Origin: SMWD01 sp964629475
Lineage (GTDB): Bacteria > Pseudomonadota > Gammaproteobacteria > Steroidobacterales > GCA-2729495
DNA: 64,000 nt
Reading direction: 5' to 3'
NCBI GenBank assembly: GCA_964629475.1
Contig: CAZVQW010000016.1
Location: 6,424-70,423, forward strand
Shown: positions 7,465-15,047 of the stretch, in pieces
Layout: the number at the start of each line of letters is the position of its first letter
Position numbering within the stretch: the stretch's first letter is position 1
Program-made: the position numbers and the translations under genes
Notes under the pieces: model-generated
Database searches by the model: none
The model's input: the letters and a program-made list of their open reading frames with translations, nothing else
Told to the model about the DNA's origin: nothing

Positions 7465-8910
7465 CTATGTCTCCTGCACCGGCGTGGCTTTCCAGAAATA
7501 CCGGGTAAAGCTGCGTCGATCGTCCACATCCTTGATCCTGAACTGCATTTCAACCGGCATGCCGATGCGCAGGGTACCCGGCTTGCAGTCGGTGAACTCC
7601 ATCATGACGTTTCCACCGCCTTCGATTTCGACATTGCCATATTGCAGGGGCGGATTCGGGCAATACGCCAGCCAGTCTTCGGTGAATGACTTCACCCGGC
7701 CTTTCATGTCGGACAGCGAGACCGGTTCCTGGGTATCCAGTTCCCGGCAGTCCGGGTTCACGCAGTATCGGTTGCTGGGGAACTGCACCGTGCCGCACTT
7801 GCTGCAGCGTCCGCCGGCGAATCCGGTCACACTGTCACGGTTCCGATACAAAGCGGTCAGTGCGGTTCGATTATCGAACTCTGCACGGTTCCCCCAGTCC
7901 ACCGCCACTGCACCTTGATGGGCCAGGTAACGCAGATAGCTGGTTTCCTCGCGACGTTGCTCCAGGTGGCCCGCGACGCCGAGCCGTGGGCGGTAATCGT
8001 TAATGCGCTCCGTGACCTCGAACAGGAATGCATCGACGCCCTGGCCGAAACCCACCAGCAGAATCTTTGCCCCCGGTGCCGCCTGTTCCAGGACGCGCGC
8101 CAGCAGGAGCAGCGGATGGGTGGTACCCGTATCCCCGCATTGGGCAACAAGATCATCTGCCAGTGCCGATTCCGGCAGGCCCAGGGTCTTGCACAGCCGC
8201 CCGGCCACGCGGGCGGGGCATGGGAATATCACATGGTTGATTGTTTCAGCACTGACCCCGGCTTCGGTCAGCAGGGGTTGAACGGATTCGGGAATGAGCT
8301 TGAAAAACCCCTCGTCACGGAGCCATCGGCCTTCTACCGTGTAGTCGAATCGATCGCCCCGTGCCCGGTAATGGTCGACCAGATCGCGGCTGATGGCGCG
8401 ATGGGCGAGTGCGCGGGCCAGTAGACCGTCGCCGTCGCCGACCCGCATTGCCGTGGCAGCATGACCAATCTGCATTTCCTGCGGACTGGCCGGACGGGCA
8501 TCGCGGCAGTCGCTTGCGATCACCAGAGACGTGCCGTCGCCGTCGCGCAGGGCGTTGGCCAATGCGGCGGTGCCGGCGCGCAGCGAGGCGGTCATGTCCA
8601 GTGTATTGATACATTCGCCGAGACCCAGCGCGGCCACGATCACGGCCGCATTGTCCCGGTCCGCATAGGGCAGCGTTGTGGATGCCAGCAGCAGGTTTTG
8701 TGGTGGATCGAAATCGGCCAGGTTGCTGTCCCGGGCGGCGGCCACCGCCATGGACAGACTGTCTTCGTCCCAGGCGCGAATCGCCCGTTCCCCTTTTCCC
8801 TGGGCTTGCAGGGCAGGATTCGCCCAGGCCATGGCATCGGCAATGATTTTGCGGGGCAGTCGGCGTTGCGGAACATAGGCGCCGAAAGCCAGTATGCCAC
8901 GCTTGTTCAT
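7465..8910 (-). CDS. HMG-CoA-synthase/KAS III-like protein fused to DUF35 (OB-fold, zinc ribbon)
   Basis: 481 residues from the ATG ending at 8910, preceded by GGGAAGG; an upstream ATG (8931) lacks a ribosome-binding site. Residues 1-340 follow the HMG-CoA synthase/ketoacyl synthase III fold. Residues 360-481 are a ChsH2-type DUF35 module with zinc ligands C369, C372, C383, C388 and an OB-fold after them. The synthase half appears to have lost its catalytic residues: the cysteine of DxTNACYGGTAAL aligns with L110 in DMTASLRAGTAAL, and the FHxP histidine segment reads FPCP. It may be a scaffold for the downstream thiolase or have a different activity. The two separate archaeal subunits appear here as one polypeptide. 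Confidence 0.8.
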   Translation of the reverse strand: MNKRGILAFGAYVPQRRLPRKIIADAMAWANPALQAQGKGERAIRAWDEDSLSMAVAAARDSNLADFDPPQNLLLASTTLPYADRDNAAVIVAALGLGECINTLDMTASLRAGTAALANALRDGDGTSLVIASDCRDARPASPQEMQIGHAATAMRVGDGDGLLARALAHRAISRDLVDHYRARGDRFDYTVEGRWLRDEGFFKLIPESVQPLLTEAGVSAETINHVIFPCPARVAGRLCKTLGLPESALADDLVAQCGDTGTTHPLLLLARVLEQAAPGAKILLVGFGQGVDAFLFEVTERINDYRPRLGVAGHLEQRREETSYLRYLAHQGAVAVDWGNRAEFDNRTALTALYRNRDSVTGFAGGRCSKCGTVQFPSNRYCVNPDCRELDTQEPVSLSDMKGRVKSFTEDWLAYCPNPPLQYGNVEIEGGGNVMMEFTDCKPGTLRIGMPVEMQFRIKDVDDRRSFTRYFWKATPVQET

Positions 8911-8997
8911 GTCCAGCCTTCCCGGGCCCATTCGATGATCTGCGGTTCGATACTCTGTAGGTTCATTGCAAAAGTATACGAAGCGGTGGGGTTGAAA

Positions 8998-9017
8998 GAA
9001 ACAGGCCTGATTGTTTT
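8998..9017. promoter_or_regulatory. Candidate operator, copy 2 of 3 (AAACAG-N3-TGA-YTGTTTT)
   Basis: GAAACAG-GCCTGA-TTGTTTT lies between the minus-strand HMGCS-like/DUF35 gene and the plus-strand GST-like gene. It keeps the half-sites and the TGA centre of the sites at 1993-2012 and 56753-56772, with a single G/A and C/T change in the arms. It probably controls one or both divergent operons. Confidence 0.5.
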
Positions 9018-9071
9018 TTCCCGTGGGCTGCGTGTGATAATGTTTTCAGCTGGGCAGATCCGGGGACCTTC

Positions 9072-9986
9072 ATGTCTGACATCATTCTGCACCATTTCGA
9101 ATCCTCGCCTTTCGCCGAAAAAATTCGGCTGGCCCTGGGGATGAAAGGCATAACCTGGAGTTCCGTCCAGATACCCATGGTCATGCCTAAACCGGATCTG
9201 ACAGCCTTGACCGGCGGCTACCGGAAAACACCGGTCATGCAAATCGGCGCCGACATTTACTGCGATACCCAGTGTATCGCCCGGGAACTGGAGCGGCGTC
9301 ACCCCGAACCGAGCCTGTTTCCCGCGGGCAACGAGGGTCTGGCCCTGGCCCTGTCCGCCTGGAGCGATAAGGTGTTCTTCGCGCCCGGGGCCGCATTGTC
9401 GATGGGCACCAACCCGGATATTCCCGAGTCGGTCCTGGCGGACCGCAAGGCGTTTTTCAACTTTTTGGATTTCACAACACTGACTGATGATCTGCCGCAC
9501 CTGTACGGTCAGCTGCGTAGTCAGGTGGCCCTGATCGAGCGCCAACTCCGTGACGGGCGGAATTATCTGCTTGGTGAAGACCCGGCCTGGGCGGACATTT
9601 TGGCTTATTTCCCCGTGTGGATGGTCCGGGCCAATGTCGCGGGTATCGATGAACTGTTATCCGGTTTTAAAGCACTGGTCGACTGGGAGGCGCGCATTGC
9701 AGCCATCGGTCATGGCGAGCGCACCGATATGACGGCCGGGGAAGCCATCGCCATTGCCCGGGACTGTGTAGCCGCGAGCGAGGTGCGAATCGACGCCGGG
9801 GATCCCCTTCGGTTGGAAGCAGGATGCCGGGTAGAAGTGTTACCGGACGACTATGGCATCGTGCCGGTGCGGGGTGAGTTGATACAACTGACAGTAGATG
9901 AAATTGCAGTTCGCCGGGAGGACGAGCGGGTCGGGGAGGTCGTGGTGCATTTTCCGCGCATCGGTTATCGCGTCGAGTCCGGCTGA
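9072..9986 (+). CDS. Glutathione S-transferase-like protein with C-terminal beta-domain
   Basis: 304 residues. The first ~80 form a thioredoxin-fold GST N-domain (ILHHFESSPFAEKIRLAL; cis-proline in TPVMQIG). The canonical glutathione-contacting E-S pair is replaced by DTQ in CDTQCIAREL, so glutathione binding is uncertain. A helical C-domain follows to about residue 225. The last ~65 residues are a beta-rich extension ending VVHFPRIGYRVESG, absent from ordinary GSTs. It is a paralogue of the gene at 10793, which has the same extension. Possible roles are glutathione-dependent isomerisation or conjugation in the degradation pathway; no reaction can be assigned. Confidence 0.82.
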   Translation: MSDIILHHFESSPFAEKIRLALGMKGITWSSVQIPMVMPKPDLTALTGGYRKTPVMQIGADIYCDTQCIARELERRHPEPSLFPAGNEGLALALSAWSDKVFFAPGAALSMGTNPDIPESVLADRKAFFNFLDFTTLTDDLPHLYGQLRSQVALIERQLRDGRNYLLGEDPAWADILAYFPVWMVRANVAGIDELLSGFKALVDWEARIAAIGHGERTDMTAGEAIAIARDCVAASEVRIDAGDPLRLEAGCRVEVLPDDYGIVPVRGELIQLTVDEIAVRREDERVGEVVVHFPRIGYRVESG

Positions 9987-10066
9987 GAAAATGGTCACGA
10001 AAATTGGCGGATCGGTGCCGGGTGCTTTCTTCACGGCGGAAAACCAGATCTAATCTGATTTCTTGA

Positions 10067-10082
10067 ATAGTTTAATAACTAT
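10067..10082. promoter_or_regulatory. Inverted repeat abutting the GST start codon
   Basis: ATAGTT-TAAT-AACTAT ends exactly at the base before the ATG at 10083. No Shine-Dalgarno sequence is present in this AT-rich stretch. Another small inverted repeat, CAGAT-CTA-ATCTG, is about 20 bp further upstream. These could be an operator or a structured/leaderless start region. Nothing else of note is in the 96-bp gap. Confidence 0.35.
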
Positions 10083-10796
10083 ATGATTGAATTTTATTTT
10101 TTTCCTTCACCAAACGGTTTAAAGATTGCCATTATGCTTGAGGAGTGCGGTCTGGCTTACGCGGTGCAGCCGGTAAATATCGGTCGCGGTGAGCAATTTC
10201 GCCCCGAGTATCTCGCTATCAATCCGAACAACAAGATCCCGACGATCGTGGATCGGGATGCGAATATTTCGGTGTTCGAATCCGGTGCGATCCTGATGTA
10301 TCTGGCCGAAAAAACCGGTCGGTTTCTTCCGGTCGCCTCACAGGCGCGACTGCAAACCGTAAGTTGGTTATCGTGGCAGGTGGGCGGGCTGGGACCCATG
10401 GCGGGTCAGGCCCATCACTTTCGGGCTTTCGCCGACGAAAAAGTGCCCTATGCAATCCGGCGATACACGGACGAGTGTAACCGCCTGTACGGCGTGATGG
10501 ATCGGCAACTGAGTTGTCAGGAATACCTCGCCGGAGAATATTCCATCGCGGACATCGCATGCTGGCCCTGGGTCGTGCCCCATGAGCGCCAGGGACAGGA
10601 TCTGGGCAGCTTCCCCAATGTGAAGCGCTGGTTCGAGGCCGTTGGTGAACGACCGGGTGTCCGGCGCGGCTTCGCCCTGGGCCATGAAAAACAGATGGAC
10701 CGGGAAGGCTATCGTTTTCTGTATGGACAGACCGCGGACATGGTGAATGAACAGTCTGACAGGTTGTCCGGGAACGACACGGAGTCGGCCACATGA
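10083..10796 (+). CDS. Glutathione S-transferase (nu/Ure2-like class)
   Basis: 237 residues, normal GST length. The N-domain shows SPNGLK with the class-typical N-terminal active-site region, INPNNKIPTIVD around the cis-proline, and the glutathione-binding E-S in VFESGAILMYLAEKTGRF. The C-domain contains LAGEYSIADIACWPW, the usual N-capping-box region. These features match the Ure2/YfcG-type (nu) class, which uses one or two glutathiones, often as disulfide reductases. Its stop overlaps the next gene's start by ATGA, so it is co-translated with the atypical GST at 10793. The start lacks a ribosome-binding site. Confidence 0.88.
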   Translation: MIEFYFFPSPNGLKIAIMLEECGLAYAVQPVNIGRGEQFRPEYLAINPNNKIPTIVDRDANISVFESGAILMYLAEKTGRFLPVASQARLQTVSWLSWQVGGLGPMAGQAHHFRAFADEKVPYAIRRYTDECNRLYGVMDRQLSCQEYLAGEYSIADIACWPWVVPHERQGQDLGSFPNVKRWFEAVGERPGVRRGFALGHEKQMDREGYRFLYGQTADMVNEQSDRLSGNDTESAT

Positions 10797-11713
10797 CGGG
10801 TATTATTCTGCACCACTATGATGCCTCACCTTTTTCCCAGAAGGCGATGCGTATGCTGGGCCTGAAAGGTCTTGCCTGGCGGTCGGTTCAGATGCCGATG
10901 ATTTTGCCTAAGCCGGAACTGGTCTGCCTGACCGGTGGGTACCGGGGCACGCCCGTCATGCAGATCGGCGCGGACATCTATATCGACACCCAGTGCATAG
11001 CCCGGGAGCTGGAGTGTCGCTTCGCGGAGCCGACATTCTTCCCCGGCACGGATCGCGGCCTGGCCTACGCGCTGGTGAAGTGGAGCGACCAGTTCTTTCA
11101 GGCGGGCCTTACTATGGCGCTGGCCATACTCGGACCAGAGTGGGATCAGGCCTTTGTAGAAGATCGCAAGGCGATATTTCGGAACATGGACTTCGCCAAC
11201 CTGGACCGCGATGTGGAACACGCGATGGCACAGTTGCGGGCGAGTGCGGCGCTACTCGATGCGCAACTTGCCGACGGCCGCGCTTTTCTGACGGGCGACG
11301 AACCGGCTCTGGCGGATATTCAGGCATTCGGCGTGCCCTGGTTTACTCGTGCCGCCATGCCGATTACGGCATCACTGCTGGCGCGTTTTTCCAACTTGCC
11401 GCCCTGGGAGGCACGGGTCGCGGCGCTGGGTCAGGGGCAGCGGGAAGAAATCCCGGCCGCAGAAGCCCATGCAGAGGCGCGCAATGCTGACCCGGATCTG
11501 TCTGGTGAAATCGATACGGATGAGCCACAGAATTTGCGGGTGGGGTCGCGGGTCAGAATCGATGCCGATGACTTCTCATCGCGGGGCGTTGTTGAAGGCG
11601 AGGTACTGAGAACGTCGGCCCTGGAAATCGCGGTACATCGGCGCACAGATGATCTCGGTGATCTGGTAGCCCATTTTCCGCGTCTGGGTTACCGGGTGAC
11701 ACCGTTAGAATGA
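10793..11713 (+). CDS. Glutathione S-transferase-like protein with C-terminal beta-domain (paralogue)
   Basis: 306 residues, clearly paralogous to the protein at 9072: shared TPVMQIGADIYxDTQCIAREL and the same ~65-residue beta-rich tail ending VAHFPRLGYRVTPLE. As there, DTQ replaces the glutathione-contacting E-S pair. It overlaps the canonical GST upstream by 4 bp, so the three GST genes form an operon, with the two atypical copies flanking the canonical one. The two related proteins may form a heterodimer or act on consecutive intermediates; this is inference. Confidence 0.82.
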   Translation: MTGIILHHYDASPFSQKAMRMLGLKGLAWRSVQMPMILPKPELVCLTGGYRGTPVMQIGADIYIDTQCIARELECRFAEPTFFPGTDRGLAYALVKWSDQFFQAGLTMALAILGPEWDQAFVEDRKAIFRNMDFANLDRDVEHAMAQLRASAALLDAQLADGRAFLTGDEPALADIQAFGVPWFTRAAMPITASLLARFSNLPPWEARVAALGQGQREEIPAAEAHAEARNADPDLSGEIDTDEPQNLRVGSRVRIDADDFSSRGVVEGEVLRTSALEIAVHRRTDDLGDLVAHFPRLGYRVTPLE

Positions 11714-11733
11714 AACGTGGTAAAAATACCAAC

Positions 11734-11806
11734 GAGGTCAGAGTTCTTTTTGAATCTGCAGGTTTGATTTTCGGTTTGGTACACAAACAAAAGAGACGCT
11801 GACTCC
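11734..11806. repeat. Decayed inverted-repeat element (same family as 14952-15024)
   Basis: GAGGTCAGAGTTCTTTTTG (11734-11752) and the imperfect inverse arm at 11788-11806 enclose a 35-bp spacer. By hand alignment the left arm matches the arm at 14952 at 14 of 19 positions, and part of the spacer is also alike (AATCTGCAGG versus AATCTACGGA). The arms no longer pair well, so this is probably an old, degenerating copy. It occupies most of the gap between the GST operon and the acyl-CoA dehydrogenase. Confidence 0.6.
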
Positions 11807-11830
11807 ATTTTTTTATTGACCGGCTGAATT

Positions 11831-12991
11831 ATGGATTTCCAACTGACAGCAGAACAAGAGCAACTCCGCGAAGCGGCGCGACGCTATGCGCGCGATAAGC
11901 TCCCCCCGGTCGCTGAAGATCTCGAGAAAACCAACCAGGCACCGTCCAGGGCGTTATTGCAGGATTTTGCCGGGATGGGTTTTCTCGGTATTAACGTTCC
12001 GGAGCAGTTTGGTGGCCTCGGCCTCGGAAATCTGGAAGCGCTTATCGTCCTTGAGGAGTTCGCTCAAATTTCATCTGCCGTCGCGTTTCCTGTTTTCGAA
12101 TCCATCGTGGGTCCGGTCCGTGCAATTGAGCGATTTGGTGATCCGAAGCTTGCCAACGAGGTGGTGCCGGCGGTTTGCCGCGGTGAAAAAATCGTGGCTG
12201 TATCCATGTCCGAACCGCAGGCAGGAACCGCACTTACGGATTTGAAAACCCGTGCTGAGGTGCAGGGTGATACTGTGGTGGTTAACGGAACGAAGCGCTG
12301 GTGCTCGGGTGGCGGGCACGCCGATGGCTACGTCGTGTACTGCCGCATGTCGGACGATCCCGGTGCCCGCGGTATCGGTGCGGTCTATGTTGAAAAAGAT
12401 ACGCCCGGGCTGAGTTTCGGCGCGCCGGAAAACCTGATGGGGTTTCGCGGGATTCCCTCTTCGGACGTGTATCTGGACAACGTTACCGTGCCGTCTCACC
12501 ATGTGATCGTGCCGGCGGGGGGCTTTGGTAAACTCATGGAAGCCTTCGACCTGGAACGCTGTGGGAACGCCACTATGGCCCTCGGGCAGGCGTCCGGAGC
12601 CCTCGAGGACGTAGTCGCCTACGTTCAGGAGCGAGAACAGTTCGGCAAGCCTATCGTCGAGTTTCAGGCCGTGCAGCTGAAGCTTGCCGAGATGCAGATG
12701 CAGGTCGATGCCGCGCGTTTGATGATCTATCGCGCGGCCTGTAATGCCGAGGACGGGTTGCCCAGTATTCTGGACTCATCCGTGGCGAAATGTTTCGCAA
12801 ACGAAATTGCGCGAACGGTGACCGGCAACGCATTGCAACTCATGGGAGGTTACGGGTATTCGAAAGAGTACGCGGTAGAGCGGCGAATGCGGGATGCGTG
12901 GGGCTGGGGTATCGCCGGCGGTGCGATTGATATTCAAAAGGTTAATATTGCGGCCGCGATGGTTGGCCGGCGCTTCGATCAAAGAAAATAG
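11831..12991 (+). CDS. Acyl-CoA dehydrogenase
   Basis: 386 residues with N-terminal helical, middle beta and C-terminal helical domains. Flavin/substrate signatures include VSMSEPQAGTALTDLKT in the beta domain and REQFGKPIVEFQAVQLKLAEM in the C-domain. The C-terminal YGYSKEYAVERRMRDAWGWGIAGGAIDIQ has AGG where medium-chain enzymes have the catalytic-base glutamate (EGT), so the base must sit elsewhere or the substrate differs. Role: FAD-dependent alpha,beta-dehydrogenation of an acyl-CoA, with electrons passed to ETF. It stands alone between repeat elements, and its substrate is unknown. Confidence 0.92.
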   Translation: MDFQLTAEQEQLREAARRYARDKLPPVAEDLEKTNQAPSRALLQDFAGMGFLGINVPEQFGGLGLGNLEALIVLEEFAQISSAVAFPVFESIVGPVRAIERFGDPKLANEVVPAVCRGEKIVAVSMSEPQAGTALTDLKTRAEVQGDTVVVNGTKRWCSGGGHADGYVVYCRMSDDPGARGIGAVYVEKDTPGLSFGAPENLMGFRGIPSSDVYLDNVTVPSHHVIVPAGGFGKLMEAFDLERCGNATMALGQASGALEDVVAYVQEREQFGKPIVEFQAVQLKLAEMQMQVDAARLMIYRAACNAEDGLPSILDSSVAKCFANEIARTVTGNALQLMGGYGYSKEYAVERRMRDAWGWGIAGGAIDIQKVNIAAAMVGRRFDQRK

Positions 12992-13016
12992 TGCGGTCGA
13001 TGTTCAGTCATTCAGA

Positions 13017-13109
13017 GATAATTCCGGGGACATTCTACTTATTTGTGGCTGGTGAGCTTGATGGTAGCCGACCGGGTTAACAAATAAGTAGAATGTCCCC
13101 GGAATTATC
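13017..13109. repeat. 29-bp perfect inverted repeat, 35-bp loop (REP/RAYT-type element)
   Basis: The arms at 13017-13045 and 13081-13109 are perfect reverse complements (core GGGGACATTCTACTTATTTG), separated by 35 bp. The right arm overlaps the last two bases of the amidohydrolase stop codon on the minus strand. The sequence type resembles imperfect-palindrome elements that travel with REP-associated tyrosine transposases; none is encoded in this window. As RNA it would form a long hairpin and could also end transcription of the two convergent genes. Confidence 0.75.
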
Positions 13110-14097
13110 ATAGTTTATAGACGCTTGTTGCGGTGTCGTGGAAAAGTGCCGAACGTTCCGTGTCGGAAAAATCCCGGGTCAGACGTTTGAAGGCATTCCA
13201 TAAAACCGTATACGAGCAGGAAACCCGATCGACCGGAAAGTTGCTTTCGAACATGCATCGCTGTGGACCGAAAAGTTCGATGCAGGCTCGATAGTATGGT
13301 CCCATGCTCTTCGCCAACTCGCTTGAATCCGGTGGCGATTCCCGCTTGTGCCAGCCGAACCCGCTCAGGGACATGGTGAGTCCGCCGAGCTTGATGAAGA
13401 CATTCGGGCAGCGGGCCAATTCGGTGAGCGAACTTCGCCAGAGGTTGAAGATCTCTTCACGCTGATTTGCATACGGCCCGATACCCAGTGGTCCGCCAAC
13501 ATGATCGAGGACGATGGTCGTATCGGGAAAAGCCCGGGCAAGATCTGTTACTTCGGGAATCTGGGGATGGTAGACCCACGCATCGAACGAGAGACCCAGT
13601 TCGGACAGGCAGGCAAAACCCTCCCGAAATTTCGAACTCTGCAGCAAATCCGGGGGCGGGTCGGTCTGGGCATTATGAATCCGCTCGCTCGCATCCCAGG
13701 CACTCATGTGGCGGATCCCGCGAAACCGATCGCTGGCTTCCAGGTGAGCGGAGAGCACCGGTCGAACCGCAGTGCCCAGCGCCAGATCCGCAAACCCGAC
13801 AATACCCGCGGCCACTCGTGGTGTCCCCGTTTTTGTTTGCCGGTTAGCCATCAGCCGTTCCACATACGCAGTTTCGTCGACAGGCCGCATCGCCTCGGGG
13901 CCACTCTTTCGCCACCGGTGCCGGCACTCGACGTAAACTGTACTGGCGACTCGGTGGCCGCCTTGCAGATCGTCAAGAAACTCATCGACAAGGTAGCGGC
14001 TGTTCGGGTAGTCCCACAGATGATGATGGGGATCGCAGATCAACAGATCAGGCTCGATCGGTTCTTCTGGTGTTGGCCTTGCGGTTTGATCAATCAT
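13108..14097 (-). CDS. Amidohydrolase-family TIM-barrel hydrolase (Amidohydro_2 type)
   Basis: 329 residues. The N-terminal metal-binding signature is DPHHHLWD (H24 and H26 as the HxH pair). The barrel continues with RGIRHMSAWD, the strand VLDHVGGP and the C-terminal SNFPVDR aspartate, typical of the Amidohydro_2 family (lactonases and decarboxylases such as LigI or ACMSD relatives). Expected to hydrolyse a lactone or decarboxylate a ring-cleavage product, in the cytoplasm. It is divergent from the SDR at 14142 with only 44 bp between starts, suggesting shared regulation. Reaction not assignable. Confidence 0.88.
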   Translation of the reverse strand: MIDQTARPTPEEPIEPDLLICDPHHHLWDYPNSRYLVDEFLDDLQGGHRVASTVYVECRHRWRKSGPEAMRPVDETAYVERLMANRQTKTGTPRVAAGIVGFADLALGTAVRPVLSAHLEASDRFRGIRHMSAWDASERIHNAQTDPPPDLLQSSKFREGFACLSELGLSFDAWVYHPQIPEVTDLARAFPDTTIVLDHVGGPLGIGPYANQREEIFNLWRSSLTELARCPNVFIKLGGLTMSLSGFGWHKRESPPDSSELAKSMGPYYRACIELFGPQRCMFESNFPVDRVSCSYTVLWNAFKRLTRDFSDTERSALFHDTATSVYKL

Positions 14098-14141
14098 GAC
14101 GGATAACGTCAGTTACATTATCGGCATTCAGAGACGGGTCA

Positions 14142-14930
14142 ATGGATGAATCTAGCAGTAGACGATTGGATGGCAAAGTCGCCATCGTAACAGGTGCCGG
14201 CCAGGGAATTGGTGAGGCCATTGCCCGCCGGTTTGCCCGTGAAGGGGCGCTGGTCGTCGTCAATGCGCGAACGGAGGCGAACATCAGCCGCGTGGTCGAC
14301 GCGATTATCGATGAAGGGGGGATAGCGCACGCCATTCCCGCCGACATCGGCAACCCCGTGGGGGTGAGCGATCTGCTCGATGGTGCGGTGGCTCGATTCA
14401 AGCACATCGACATTCTTGCCCATAACGCAGGAATTTTTCCGCATAACCCGCTGGAAGATATGGACGACGAGATCTGGGCGAAGGTTATCGATGTGAATCT
14501 GACCAGCGCCTATCGTTTAAGCAAAGGCTGCATACCGGCGATGAAAAAACGCGGCAGCGGACGAATCATCTTTTCTTCATCAGTACAGGGTAATCGCGTG
14601 GCGGTGCCGGGATGTGCACATTATGCCGCGTCGAAGGCCGGACTGAATGGCTTTATCCGCGCGGCGGCCCTTGAGCTTGCAGAATATAAAATTACCGTGA
14701 ACGGTGTAGAGCCGGGCCTGATACTGACGCCGGGGATCGAAGATGCACTCTCGCAACGGCGCCGGGAATCGATGGCTCAGTATGTGCCGATCAAGCGCTG
14801 GGGCGAACCCGTGGAGGTGGCTCACGCGATGTTGTATCTGGCGAGTGCGGAGGCCGGTTACGTGACCGGGCAGACGATCATCCTGGACGGTGGCGCCCTG
14901 CTTCCGCAAAGCGGTGCATTCATGGTGTAG
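14142..14930 (+). CDS. Short-chain dehydrogenase/reductase
   Basis: 262 residues. The cofactor motif TGAGQGIG is at residues 17-24, followed by an Asn/Ala-rich beta-2 end (VVVNARTE) that leans towards NADP(H). The NAG motif is in AHNAGIF, and the catalytic serine and YxxxK in SSSVQGN ... HYAASKAG. It ends with the usual substrate-loop and PG-motif pattern (VNGVEPGLILTPG). Likely oxidises a hydroxy group in the same pathway as the IpdAB-like pair downstream, from which it is separated by an inverted-repeat element. Substrate unknown. Confidence 0.9.
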   Translation: MDESSSRRLDGKVAIVTGAGQGIGEAIARRFAREGALVVVNARTEANISRVVDAIIDEGGIAHAIPADIGNPVGVSDLLDGAVARFKHIDILAHNAGIFPHNPLEDMDDEIWAKVIDVNLTSAYRLSKGCIPAMKKRGSGRIIFSSSVQGNRVAVPGCAHYAASKAGLNGFIRAAALELAEYKITVNGVEPGLILTPGIEDALSQRRRESMAQYVPIKRWGEPVEVAHAMLYLASAEAGYVTGQTIILDGGALLPQSGAFMV

Positions 14931-14951
14931 GGTCAGGGGTCACGAAGAAAC

Positions 14952-15024
14952 GGGGTCAGAGCCCATTTCGAATCTACGGATTCAGTTTTGAGTTTGGCGC
15001 TAAAACGAAATGGGCTCTGACCCC
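14952..15024. repeat. 19-bp perfect inverted repeat, 35-bp spacer (REP/RAYT-type element)
   Basis: GGGGTCAGAGCCCATTTCG at 14952-14970 and its exact reverse complement at 15006-15024 enclose 35 bp. The same spacer length occurs at 13017-13109 and 11734-11806. The sequence fills the gap between the SDR and CoA-transferase genes. It could form a terminator-like hairpin in the message. It looks like a dispersed mobile repeat rather than an operator. Confidence 0.75.
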
Positions 15025-15047
15025 ATTCCACCCAAGGGTTGCTCCCG

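Noticed and set aside
11734..15024. Inverted repeats interpreted as phage or integron attachment sites
   Set aside because: They are hairpin-type with constant spacers and no integrase, tRNA or direct-repeat pair is present.
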